From Hydrogenedens sp964549105 (GTDB taxonomy: Bacteria; Hydrogenedentota; Hydrogenedentia; Hydrogenedentales; Hydrogenedentaceae): a stretch of DNA of 64,000 bases. This document shows positions 24,421 to 33,367 of this stretch, piece by piece. Positions within the stretch are counted from its first letter, which is position 1. Each line of letters starts with the position of its first letter. Below the pieces are notes generated by a model. It made no database searches and was not told the DNA's origin. It saw nothing but the letters and a program-made list of their open reading frames with translations. Location of the stretch: NCBI GenBank assembly GCA_964549105.1, contig CAZJTZ010000002.1, positions 1-64,000 on the forward strand. The letters run 5' to 3'. A program made the translations under genes and the position numbers.

Positions 24421-27225
24421 ATGAAAAAAGAAGAAGGTAAAAAGCATGTTCATTTTATTTCCAACACACACTGGGACCGGGAATGGCTCTATTCCTTTCA
24501 AGAGACACGAATTCAGTTGATAGATTTTTTTCAACGACTACTCAATGTTCTTGAAAAGCATAGTGAGTATAAATCCTTTGTTCTGGATAGTCAGGTGGTT
24601 CCTGTTGAGGACTATTTAGAGGTTTATCCGGGTGAACGGTCACGAATCGAGGAGCAGGTAAAATCAAGCCGGTTGTTGATAGGGCCCTGGTATACCTGTC
24701 CGGAGTGTTTCCAGGTAGGAGGTGAATCTATTATACGAAATTTATTATACGGTCATTGTGTTGCTAATGAATTTGGCAAAGTTATGAAAGTGGGGCATAC
24801 CCCATTTTCGTATGGGCAAATATCGCAGTTACCACAGATATATTATGGCTTTGGGATTCGTATTGCCCTATTTTATCATGGGGTTAGTCATGAGGAAGTA
24901 TCCAATGAATTTTGGTGGGAAGGGGCAGACGGAACAAAAATTCTGGGAAGTCAGATGAGTAGTCAAGCAAGGTATAACTTTTACCATCAGGTATATCGTC
25001 CTGTCGTTTATGAAATGGGACCTGAAGAGCGAACCTGGGCATGGGAAAAAGGAGGGACTCCTTTCCGTCTTGCGGATAGAAATGCTCAACATGAACATTT
25101 TCTACTTCTACAACCTGAGAAAAAGTTTAACGAGAAAGAATTAAAAGAGCGAGTTAAAAAGTTATTTAATACGGAAAGTGAAACGGCTACAACAGGGCAT
25201 ATCGCTTTTATGATGGGGCATGATAGTAGTGTCCCCGATGAATTGGAGGTTTGTTTTGTTCGCGAGACTCAACAAATTTTGGAAAACCACTTCGTTGAGC
25301 ATGCCAATTATCAGGATTATGCAGAGCAAGTTCTAAAAGAAGCGAATAGTGTAGAACTTCCTACTTTACATGGTGAACGACGTACCCCCAAACCTATGCC
25401 AAGAATCTACCATTTATATAGTGATGTTCTTTCAAGTCGCACGCGAGTGAAACAGGCAAATTTTTATGCGGAGTGTGAATTGCAACGATTAACAGAGCCG
25501 ATGGCTGTTTTGAGTGCTCATCTTGGAATGGAATATCCGAAAACTATATTAGACCTTGCCTGGAAAGAGTTATTGCGCTGTCATGCCCACGACACCATTT
25601 CAGGTTCAGGGGTAGACATAATTGAGCAAGATACCCTGCACCGGTTACGACAGGTGCGTGAAATATCCCGTAGCGTATTACGCAGGGCTTTAGCCTATTG
25701 TCAAAAGAATATCAACTTTTCATCAGAAGAGAATGATGCAGTTTTAATCACAGTGTATAATCCACTGCCTCAGGAGAGAGAGGAAACCATTCGCACATTT
25801 ATTGATATACCTGAAAACATTTCTACAAATGAATTTTGCCTTGAAAATATAAATACAGGAGAGGAAATATCTGTTCAGATTCATTCTCAAGAGCGGACAA
25901 ATGTTGTAATAACCCATCTTGAGGATGCAAGACATACATTAAAAGTCCGCCGTTTTCAAACATCATTTTCAACCTCTAAAGTGCCAGCGTTAGGTTATAC
26001 CTCTTATCGTGTTAAATTGGGTAAGCCATTTTTGTCTGGAACACTCGTTTCAGGTGACCGTGTTCTGGAAAATCAACACATACGGGTTGCCATTCGAAAT
26101 GATGGGACCTTCGATATTTTTCATAAAGCCTCAGAGAAAATATACTGTGGCATGGGATACCTGCTAGACGATGGGGAAGCCGGACATGCCTGGATGCACA
26201 TTTCCCCTGCCGATGACCAGATTATTGATAGCCGTCCCTTCCCTAAAAAAATTGCACTGTTGGAAGATGGACCTTTGTCTGCTACTTACAAAGTAGAATA
26301 CGAAATGGTAATTCCTGCCCAGGTGCTTTCTGCCAATGAGGACATAAACGACCGATTGGATGGTGTCGGAAATAATTCCAGACGAAGTATACAGCAAGTT
26401 TCTATCCCGGTTCAGATGTTTATTACATTGAGAAATCAAGCCCGTTCTCTGGAAATAAAATTAAAACTTGTGAACAATGCGTATGACCATCGTTTGCGAA
26501 TTGCGTTTCCGGGTAATCTTGATACAAATACTGTCCGAGTTGAATCGGCTTTTGATGTTATTGAACGCGAAATTGTTCCGGGACCCAACAATCCATGGAA
26601 AAATACAAAGTCTGCGACTTTTCCACAGTATCGGTTTGTTGATATATCTGATAACTGGGGTGGTCTGACTATCATCAACGATGGCTTAAAAGAATATGAA
26701 GTGTCCCGAGATTTGACAAGAACGATATATGTTACCTTACTCCGTTCCTATGAGGTTCATCTGGCGACAGTCTCCAAACAGTGGGAAACACATCCCGAAA
26801 TGGTTCTATCGCAGTCTCCCGGGGAACATGAATTTAACTTCTGGATATATTCCCATTCAGGAGGAATAGTTCAGGGATGTGTAGTACAGGAAACAGAACG
26901 AGTCCATACGCCTCTTATACCTGTCCAGTCCGGTCCAGCAAAAGGAAATCAGCCGGTAACAAAGTCATTTGTCAAAATTCAACCTGATATTATCACTATG
27001 TCCGCACTTAAACTTTCAGAAGATAAACAGGGGTATATTTTGAGGGTATATAACCCATCTCTGGAACCCCTGGAAGCCACTCTTGAATTTGGTGATAAAA
27101 TAAAAGAGATTTATGAGGTAAACCTGGAAGAAGTGGTTATTCAAAAATTGGAAATTTCTCCTGAAAATACAGTAAAAATACAATCCAATCCAAAAAAAAT
27201 CACTACAATTAAAATTGTTATGTAA
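24421..27225 (+). CDS. Glycoside hydrolase family 38 alpha-mannosidase
   Basis: 934 aa. Retaining alpha-mannosidase family with a zinc-dependent catalytic domain. The N-terminus has the GH38 signature FISNTHWDREWLYSFQETR (residues ~11-29; His and Asp bind zinc), then a GPWYTCPECF segment, MMGHDSSVPDELE (probable catalytic region) and CHAHDTISGSGVDI, the GH38 His/Asp metal motif. The C-terminal half is beta-sandwich. There is no signal peptide, so the enzyme is cytoplasmic and likely acts on imported manno-oligosaccharides or phosphorylated sugars, as in MngB-like enzymes. No transporter is beside it. It is a single gene, convergent with purB. Confidence 0.92.
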   Translation: MKKEEGKKHVHFISNTHWDREWLYSFQETRIQLIDFFQRLLNVLEKHSEYKSFVLDSQVVPVEDYLEVYPGERSRIEEQVKSSRLLIGPWYTCPECFQVGGESIIRNLLYGHCVANEFGKVMKVGHTPFSYGQISQLPQIYYGFGIRIALFYHGVSHEEVSNEFWWEGADGTKILGSQMSSQARYNFYHQVYRPVVYEMGPEERTWAWEKGGTPFRLADRNAQHEHFLLLQPEKKFNEKELKERVKKLFNTESETATTGHIAFMMGHDSSVPDELEVCFVRETQQILENHFVEHANYQDYAEQVLKEANSVELPTLHGERRTPKPMPRIYHLYSDVLSSRTRVKQANFYAECELQRLTEPMAVLSAHLGMEYPKTILDLAWKELLRCHAHDTISGSGVDIIEQDTLHRLRQVREISRSVLRRALAYCQKNINFSSEENDAVLITVYNPLPQEREETIRTFIDIPENISTNEFCLENINTGEEISVQIHSQERTNVVITHLEDARHTLKVRRFQTSFSTSKVPALGYTSYRVKLGKPFLSGTLVSGDRVLENQHIRVAIRNDGTFDIFHKASEKIYCGMGYLLDDGEAGHAWMHISPADDQIIDSRPFPKKIALLEDGPLSATYKVEYEMVIPAQVLSANEDINDRLDGVGNNSRRSIQQVSIPVQMFITLRNQARSLEIKLKLVNNAYDHRLRIAFPGNLDTNTVRVESAFDVIEREIVPGPNNPWKNTKSATFPQYRFVDISDNWGGLTIINDGLKEYEVSRDLTRTIYVTLLRSYEVHLATVSKQWETHPEMVLSQSPGEHEFNFWIYSHSGGIVQGCVVQETERVHTPLIPVQSGPAKGNQPVTKSFVKIQPDIITMSALKLSEDKQGYILRVYNPSLEPLEATLEFGDKIKEIYEVNLEEVVIQKLEISPENTVKIQSNPKKITTIKIVM

Positions 27226-27540
27226 TCGGAAGTAACAAACAAATTTTATAGAGTATTTTGTAAAATAAGGGTATATCTCATATTCGTTTTATGGTATATC
27301 CTCATATTCGTTTCAAAAATGTGGATAAATTAGTAGTTTGTCAAGTGTTTAACTATTCTCTATTTTATAAATATCCAGAGAATATATCTTATCTTATTGA
27401 TATATAATGACTTAATTAGAAATCATTATGGCGGGTTTGTATGTGTAATTGTCTGTGGATAAATTGTGGAAAAGTGCACAAAAACCGCATGAATTGGGCA
27501 TAACATTGATGTGGAAAGAGTCAGAATAGGAGATTCTTTT
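27226..27540. other. Intergenic region between convergent GH38 and purB
   Basis: AT-rich. It holds a short tandem duplication: GGTATATCTCATATTCGTTT at 27270-27289, repeated with one inserted base at 27293-27313. No RNA gene or terminator of note was seen. Confidence 0.5.
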
Positions 27541-28977
27541 TTAAACTGAAATGGATGAGGAAATTTCCTGTGCCTCAGTGTATTTTTTCAAGATAGGGTC
27601 AATTACTTCTTCAATAAATTCTTCTACCTGCTGAGGTGCCCTACCTATAAAATCTTTCTCGTTAAGGCATGCTTTTATTTCATCTGTATCTAACGGGAAT
27701 TCAGGGTCATTGGCAAGTCGTTCCAGCAAATCGTTTTCTTTCCCTTCCATTTTCACTTGTTCTCCTGCTGCCTGTGCATGTCTGCGAATAATTTCATGGA
27801 GTTTCTGTCTATCTCCCCCTTTCTTTACGCTTGCCATAAGTAAGGTTTCTGTTGCCATGAACGGTAATTCTTCCCGCACATGTTTTGCGATGACCTGTGG
27901 ATACACCACCGGATTTTCCATAATGTTCAGATAAAGGTTTAGCATACCATCCGTAGCCAGAAAGGCTTCTGGAATAATAATTCGTCGTATGGCAGAGTCG
28001 TCCAATGTTCGTTCCATCCATTGCACAGCCGATGTAAATTCGCTATACATAGGGATACCCATGACAAACCGTGCCAGGGAGCATGCCCTTTCTGCCCGCA
28101 TAGGATTGCGTTTGTATGGCATAGCCGAACTGCCTACCTGCGATTTCTCAAAAGGCTCTTCTATTTCTTTTTCATGTTGGAGTAAACGGAGGTCTGTTGC
28201 AAATTTATGGACAGATTCGCCAATTCCTGCTAGAATTTGAAGGATTTGTGTATCTATTTTGCGGGTATATGTTTGCCCTGTAATCGGTATGGAATCAGAG
28301 AAATGGAGTTTTTTTGCAACCCGTTGGTCTAATTGTTTTACCTTTTCATGGTCTCCATTAAAGAGTGTCAGGAAGGAGGCTTGCGTTCCGGTAGCACCTT
28401 TTACACCTCTACACTTTATTTTGAGAAACAAGGAATCTATTTGTTGAAGGTCCATAACGAGGTCCTGTGCCCACATACATGTCCGTTTTCCTACGGTTAC
28501 AAGTTGTGCAGGTTGAAAATGTGTATAACCTAATGTAGGCAAATCTTTGTATTTGAGTGAAAAATCCTTTAACTTTTTCAGAACGGCAACAATTTTATTC
28601 TTGACCAAAATAAGTGCATCACAGCATAAAATTAAATCGGTATTGTCAGTTACGAAACAACTTGTAGCCCCCAGATGGATAATCGGTTTTGCTTTGGGTG
28701 CAACATCTCCCAGAGTCAAGATATGTGCCATAACATCGTGTCGTGTTTGTTCTTCATATTTGCGTGCCTTCTCAAAATCAATATCGTCAAGGTGATTTTT
28801 CAATTCCTCAATTTGCTCATCGGTAATATCCAGACCCAATTCCTTTTCTGCCTCAGCAAGGGCTAACCAACATCTTCGCCAGGTTGAGAATTTTTTTTGC
28901 GGACTCCATAATTCAAGCATTGGTTTTGTAGCGAATCGTTCAATAAACGGACTTACATATTGATTATAGTCTGTCAT
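27541..28977 (-). CDS. purB: Adenylosuccinate lyase
   Basis: 478 aa fumarase/aspartase-superfamily enzyme. It cleaves SAICAR to AICAR in purine synthesis and adenylosuccinate to AMP. The signature SSAMPYKRNPMRAERACSLA carries the flexible catalytic loop; TRHDVMAHI and GATSCFVTDNTDL supply the other active-site segments. I take ATG 28977 (MTDYNQYVSPF) with AAGGTG upstream; a GTG three codons earlier is less likely. It is 52 bp downstream of purO on the same strand and probably co-transcribed. The length (~480) is that of the longer animal-like PurB group rather than the ~430-aa Bacillus type. Confidence 0.94.
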   Translation of the reverse strand: MTDYNQYVSPFIERFATKPMLELWSPQKKFSTWRRCWLALAEAEKELGLDITDEQIEELKNHLDDIDFEKARKYEEQTRHDVMAHILTLGDVAPKAKPIIHLGATSCFVTDNTDLILCCDALILVKNKIVAVLKKLKDFSLKYKDLPTLGYTHFQPAQLVTVGKRTCMWAQDLVMDLQQIDSLFLKIKCRGVKGATGTQASFLTLFNGDHEKVKQLDQRVAKKLHFSDSIPITGQTYTRKIDTQILQILAGIGESVHKFATDLRLLQHEKEIEEPFEKSQVGSSAMPYKRNPMRAERACSLARFVMGIPMYSEFTSAVQWMERTLDDSAIRRIIIPEAFLATDGMLNLYLNIMENPVVYPQVIAKHVREELPFMATETLLMASVKKGGDRQKLHEIIRRHAQAAGEQVKMEGKENDLLERLANDPEFPLDTDEIKACLNEKDFIGRAPQQVEEFIEEVIDPILKKYTEAQEISSSISV

Positions 28978-29029
28978 TATTTGCACCTTATATAAAACAT
29001 GCTGATTTAGTAAAAATGGGGATTCTTAA

Positions 29030-29683
29030 CTATTTTGCAAGTGCAGGGCTATTTTGAATGGAAATATCAAAACCTTCCTCTGTTGCCATAGCACTGACTG
29101 CCGTAATGGGATAAGTTCGTTCTGAAAAAACGCCACCACCAAGAATGAAAGCAGATGCTTCATCGGCAGTGTTAGCAGGGAAAACACCACTGTGACAGGG
29201 ACTAATAAAATTCTCCTCGTAAGTAGCCACATAAAAAAATCTGCCTGGTTTCAAGTCCATGCGACAGACTTCCAACCCATCAGAGCGGACAACACCCAGC
29301 CAGCCCGAACTCTCTGCCTTATCAATAACTGCAGCAATGCGAGGGGTTGCATAATCATCTTTTTCAAAATCCAATGCCATTAAAGTTAAGGCAATGGCAT
29401 CTCTTGTGGGCATACCATAAATAATTTTTTCTGCAATGGGGTCCGTATGACTGCCATTACTCAACACAGCCACTTCGCCATCCAAAATGCTTTTTAAGCA
29501 GTTGTAAGAGATATAAGGATTCTTTTGAAGGTCCTCTTCATAGCCTGCCGTTGGAATAATTGTAACCTTGTTGTTACCAGATACCGCATAGCGGTTTGGA
29601 AAGGAACGACTGGACACTCGATACATGGCACAAAGCCTGCCATCTTCCGTTTGTGCTACTGAAACAATTCTTCCTATATACAT
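29030..29683 (-). CDS. purO: IMP cyclohydrolase of the archaeal PurO type
   Basis: 217 aa. Catalyses ring closure of FAICAR to IMP, the last step of purine synthesis. The protein is not PurH-like; it has the PurO pattern MYIGRIVSVAQTEDGRLCAM, then YRVSSRSFPNR, then NPYISYNC, then a conserved SNGSHTDPI and a C-terminal ILGGGVFSERTYPITAVSAM. ATG 29683 has GGAGGT nine bases upstream; a TTG six codons earlier lies over that site. PurO was described from archaea and occurs patchily in bacteria. It sits upstream of purB, so two late purine steps are encoded together. Confidence 0.87.
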   Translation of the reverse strand: MYIGRIVSVAQTEDGRLCAMYRVSSRSFPNRYAVSGNNKVTIIPTAGYEEDLQKNPYISYNCLKSILDGEVAVLSNGSHTDPIAEKIIYGMPTRDAIALTLMALDFEKDDYATPRIAAVIDKAESSGWLGVVRSDGLEVCRMDLKPGRFFYVATYEENFISPCHSGVFPANTADEASAFILGGGVFSERTYPITAVSAMATEEGFDISIQNSPALAK

Positions 29684-29949
29684 AAGAAAAGACCTCCTCA
29701 ATCAATTTGTAACAATAATCCGCCATATTTGTAATATAATGAGAACTTTTATTATACAAGGAATGAATCTCATTTACAACCTTGTTTTTTTATTGAATGT
29801 TTGGAGTGAGTTTTTCGTTATAAGAGAAGGTGTTATATTGATAAAAAGAAAAGATAAAAGGTGATTGTGTCAATTTTTATTAGAAATAGGTTGTAATTAA
29901 TTGATATAATAATGTATATTTAATTATATATGTGTAAATGTAAAGAGAA

Positions 29950-30657
29950 ATGAACACAAAAAAACAAAATATTGTGCCTTTTAATAATGTTACTCCGGAG
30001 CAAAAATCGGTACTTCGGATTAGGGAGAAGTCTGTTCCCTTATCGGAATGGGCGGATGAGGATTTGATGCTCATCTTTGGTGAAGGGAATGAAGATGCGT
30101 TTGGAGAATTAGTCCGTAGATATGAACGAAATATCTTTAATTATATGTTTCGCATGGTACATAATTGGCATATTGCAGAGGAACTTACCCAGGAAGTGTT
30201 TATGGCACTTGTTTCAAGTGTTACACGCTACCAGCCTACTGCAAAATTCAGCACTTATCTATATTCTATATCAAGTCACATCATATCAAAAGAATGGAGT
30301 CGGCAAAATAGGAGACCCCGTTTCTTTAGTCTATCGCAATGGTGGCATTCTGGGGATAGTTCTAATGATAACAGTCATGAATGGAATCCAGTAGAACACC
30401 ATGCAGACCCGCGTTTAAATGTATGGCATGAGACGAAGTGTACAGAAGTTTCCGAGGCAATCAATGAAGCATTGAAAAAAATTCCTGAGTATCAAAAAGA
30501 ATCTTTTGTATTACGCCGTTTTCTGGAATTGTCGTATGAAGAAATTGCTAATATTCTGGATATACCAGTGGGCACAGTTAAAACTCGGGTTCTTCGGGCA
30601 GAAAGAGCCTTGAGACCCTATTTAGAGCAGTTTCGTGATTATCTGAAAGAGCAGTAA
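29950..30657 (+). CDS. ECF-type RNA polymerase sigma factor
   Basis: 235 aa. Region 2 (residues ~40-110: DEDLMLIFGEGNEDAFGELV, then RRYERNIFNYMFRMVHN, then ELTQEVFMAL) binds core polymerase and the -10 element. Region 4 (~175-230: IPEYQKESFVLRRFLELSYE, then EIANILDIPVGTVKTRVLRA) is the HTH for the -35 element. The N-terminal ~35 residues and the linker are longer than in minimal RpoE. The next gene, 85 bp on, encodes a membrane protein with an anti-sigma zinc motif, the usual ECF pair controlling an envelope or stress response. Confidence 0.92.
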   Translation: MNTKKQNIVPFNNVTPEQKSVLRIREKSVPLSEWADEDLMLIFGEGNEDAFGELVRRYERNIFNYMFRMVHNWHIAEELTQEVFMALVSSVTRYQPTAKFSTYLYSISSHIISKEWSRQNRRPRFFSLSQWWHSGDSSNDNSHEWNPVEHHADPRLNVWHETKCTEVSEAINEALKKIPEYQKESFVLRRFLELSYEEIANILDIPVGTVKTRVLRAERALRPYLEQFRDYLKEQ

Positions 30658-30742
30658 TCCCATTTTGGGGAACTTTGGCGCAAGTATAGATATTAATAAA
30701 GTGGTAATGTTGCCATTTATTAAGTAGGTTTTTACATTCCTT

Positions 30743-31420
30743 ATGTTGTTAAAACATCCAACACGGACACAATTAATAACCTATGCAGAGGCTCTGGTGG
30801 ACGGAAGGGGTCCAATTTTTTCAGGAATTGCACGACATCTGACCCAATGTCCGCAGTGCTCTGCCGAAGTAGAGGCTATTTGTTCTTCTTTAAGATTCTT
30901 GAATTCTGCCCCTACCGTTGAACCACCCAAAGAGTTAGCATTAGAGATTCTCAAAAGAGCCAGGGAACAAAAGAAACAGCATGAACATGCTTCTATTCCT
31001 GTAAAAAGGTATTCCCCTGTGCTTGTCATTATTTGCGTTTTAGTCTGGTTGACTCTGGGATATTTCCTGTTTATTGTCGGTTATAACCCTTCTGTTCAGG
31101 ACAATCTTATTGGAAAACAAAATATTTCTGTGGAAAGGCCAACACAAATAGCAATACCTACCCTGGAAAAGGATACTGAGAAAAGTGTGTGGCACGAGAT
31201 TGAGTTATTAGGTTCTGCTTTATCGCCCCTATTCCAGAACAACAAAGGATACTCTACCTACCAGATGAAATTTGTGTCCGTCATTGACCAAGAATTGGAA
31301 TCTGCACAAACTGCATTGCGGAAAAATCCGGGTTGTCCACGTGCAAATGAAATTCTCCAAAAAGGAGTTCGCCAAAAAGCAGAACTACTCAAACAACTCT
31401 ACCTTGAAAGAGTGCTCTAA
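30743..31420 (+). CDS. Membrane anti-sigma factor with zinc-binding (ZAS-like) motif
   Basis: 225 aa. The N-terminal cytoplasmic part has H-L-T-Q-C-P-Q-C (His-x3-Cys-x2-Cys, residues ~31-38), the hallmark of zinc-containing anti-sigma domains, with a further Cys at CSSLRF. One membrane helix follows at about residues 93-113 (VLVIICVLVWLTLGYFLFIV). The extracytoplasmic part (~115-225) has no recognised domain and may be the sensor. It probably holds the preceding sigma factor inactive until a signal comes. The pairing is inferred from order and motif. Confidence 0.8.
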   Translation: MLLKHPTRTQLITYAEALVDGRGPIFSGIARHLTQCPQCSAEVEAICSSLRFLNSAPTVEPPKELALEILKRAREQKKQHEHASIPVKRYSPVLVIICVLVWLTLGYFLFIVGYNPSVQDNLIGKQNISVERPTQIAIPTLEKDTEKSVWHEIELLGSALSPLFQNNKGYSTYQMKFVSVIDQELESAQTALRKNPGCPRANEILQKGVRQKAELLKQLYLERVL

Positions 31421-31677
31421 AAGTTTCCGTCTTAACCGATTTTTTAATGAGAGATAAGTGTAGGGGGTTGTGAGGTATTGCATACAAGATATTGTTATAC
31501 ATTTTTGAAACCTGCCCTGAGTGACAACTCCTGCAAGCGTCTACTCTCGCGGAATCTAAGAGCAAAATAAAAGGCTTTACAACATTCTGCTCGCGAAAAA
31601 GCCAAACAATAGGGGCGGTAAATGTCCAAAAAAGGTTATAGAGTCTTGTCTAAGAGGATAAAAAACAAAATTAATAT
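31421..31677. other. Convergent intergenic stretch, possible structured RNA
   Basis: 257 bp between the anti-sigma gene and the ferredoxin gene. From about 31502 the sequence is GC-richer than the surroundings, with possible stems: AACCT with AGGTT near 31635, TGCCC with GGGGC, and GGCTTT with AAAGCC. A weak promoter-like TTGTGA-16-TATTGT (31468-31495) precedes it. It matches no RNA family I know by eye, and coding potential is nil. Confidence 0.2.
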
Positions 31678-32019
31678 TTAATTGCCTGTGTCGGGGTTGG
31701 GGTCAAAAAGGTCTCGTTTATTTTTTGTGGTTCTGAATTCTTCGGCAGAGGGAGAGGCTGGTTTGCTATATCGTATTGTAGGCCAGATTTTTGAATAGTG
31801 AGCGTTGAGTTCTATAAAATCTTTCCATTCTTCAGGCACTTCGTCGAGAGAGTAAATGGCATGTGTAGGGCATTCGTCTGTGCATACGGCACAGTCAATA
31901 CATTCATCGGGGTCTATAACCAGCATGTTTGTCCCCTCATGAAAACAGGCTACAGGACAGACTTCAACACAGTTGGTATATTTACAATTAATGCAAGGCT
32001 CACAAACCACAAACGCCAT
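31678..32019 (-). CDS. fdxA: Seven/eight-iron ferredoxin, FdxA type
   Basis: 113 aa cytoplasmic electron carrier. Cys pattern: C9-x2-C12-x4-C17-x3-C21-Pro and C40-x2-C43-x2-C46-x3-C50-Pro, with an extra C6 and C25. The second cluster is a normal [4Fe-4S] site. The first has the spacing of Azotobacter FdI-like ferredoxins, where it can be [3Fe-4S]. The C-terminal ~50 residues (FIELNAHYSKIWPTIRYSKP) are the FdxA-specific extension. It is downstream of dnaJ on the same strand, 71 bp away, and could be read through from the heat-shock operon. Confidence 0.9.
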   Translation of the reverse strand: MAFVVCEPCINCKYTNCVEVCPVACFHEGTNMLVIDPDECIDCAVCTDECPTHAIYSLDEVPEEWKDFIELNAHYSKIWPTIRYSKPASPSAEEFRTTKNKRDLFDPNPDTGN

Positions 32020-32090
32020 ACTTTTCCTTTCTAAAACACCCAGAACTCTAATAGGGAAAATCGTTATTATGGAACAAAATCACTACTATT

Positions 32091-33236
32091 TTACTCTATG
32101 TTCTGGTCTTTCATCTCGCGGAATTTCCAATACTTTGGATAGTTTTTAGCATTGGACAAATCATCTAACTCGCGAAGCAGGTCTTGTTGGTGTTTGGATA
32201 GGCGAACAGGAATCTCAACAACGACCTTATAGTAGAGGTCACCCCTTCCTCGACCGTTAAGTCGAGGCATACCCAGGCCTCTCTTTCTTAAGAGGTCACC
32301 TGACTGGGTTCCCTCAGGAATAGTCAAATCAATCATTCCATCAATAAGCGTAGGTGTTTTAATCACTGTGCCTAAAGTAGCCTGAGAAAGGGTTACCGGA
32401 ACCTCACAAAATATATCTTCGCCTCTCCGCTCAAATAAGGGATGTCTTTTTATTTGTAGATGGACATATAAATCTCCTGGGGAACCGCCATTGAGTCCTG
32501 CTTCTCCTTCTCCCATAGAGCGTAAAGTAGTTCCCTCGTCAACTCCTGCTGGAATATTAATCTCCGTTTCTCTTGTTGCCGTAACCCTTCCCTCTCCCTT
32601 ACAACGCATACAAGGACGAGATATATATTTTCCTGCACCTTTACAGCGAGGACAGGTCTGGGTGATACTAAAGAAGCCATGAGAAGCCCGAACCTGTCCT
32701 GTTCCACCACATTGCGGACAGACTTCCGGTTTTGCCCCGGGTTCAGAACCTGTTCCACGGCACTCACTGCATTGTTCCTTGTAAATATAATGGACCTTCT
32801 TTTTTACTCCGGTGGCGGCTTCTTTCAATGTAATGGTAAGGGTTGTTTCAATGTCATTTCCGCGTTGCGTAGTGCTATGTCTACCAGTGTTCCGAGTGCC
32901 TGAGCCGAAAATCATGTCAAACAAATCATCAAAAGGTGACTCAAAACCTTCGCCCGCCTGTCCTCGCGAGGAAAAACCTCCTGTAAATCCACCACTCATA
33001 TCAAAGGGCTGACCGTCTACCGTGCCGTAACGGTCATACTGCGCCCTTTTTTCTGGGTTCTTCAAGACATCATAAGCCGCATTAATCTCTTTTAACTTGT
33101 CTTCGGCTTCTTTATTGCCCCCTGTTTTATCAGGGTGGTATTTATGTGCCAACTTCAAATAGGCACGGCGAATTTCTTCCTGTGTCGCATTTTTGGGAAC
33201 ACCTAAAATTTCATATAAATCTTTACCACGAACCAT
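32091..33236 (-). CDS. dnaJ: Chaperone DnaJ
   Basis: 381 aa Hsp40 of class A that delivers substrates to DnaK and stimulates its ATPase. The N-terminal J domain has HPD in KYHPDKTGG. A Gly/Phe-rich linker (GGFTGGFSSRGQAGEGF) follows, then four CxxCxGxG zinc repeats (CSECRGTG, CPQCGGTG, CPRCKGAG, CMRCKGEG) and the C-terminal substrate-binding domains. The start is ambiguous: ATG 33236 or GTG 33242; I prefer ATG. It is last of the four heat-shock genes, 131 bp after dnaK. Confidence 0.95.
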   Translation of the reverse strand: MVRGKDLYEILGVPKNATQEEIRRAYLKLAHKYHPDKTGGNKEAEDKLKEINAAYDVLKNPEKRAQYDRYGTVDGQPFDMSGGFTGGFSSRGQAGEGFESPFDDLFDMIFGSGTRNTGRHSTTQRGNDIETTLTITLKEAATGVKKKVHYIYKEQCSECRGTGSEPGAKPEVCPQCGGTGQVRASHGFFSITQTCPRCKGAGKYISRPCMRCKGEGRVTATRETEINIPAGVDEGTTLRSMGEGEAGLNGGSPGDLYVHLQIKRHPLFERRGEDIFCEVPVTLSQATLGTVIKTPTLIDGMIDLTIPEGTQSGDLLRKRGLGMPRLNGRGRGDLYYKVVVEIPVRLSKHQQDLLRELDDLSNAKNYPKYWKFREMKDQNIE

Positions 33237-33367
33237 ATTCACCCACTCGCTGAAATATTAATTTTTTGTTATATTCTCTGGATACTGTTTTTTTCGTTTG
33301 TCTCCTTTCCCCTCAGAGCACGAACTACTTTTTACACATCACTAATTATACACCTAATTGCCATCAA

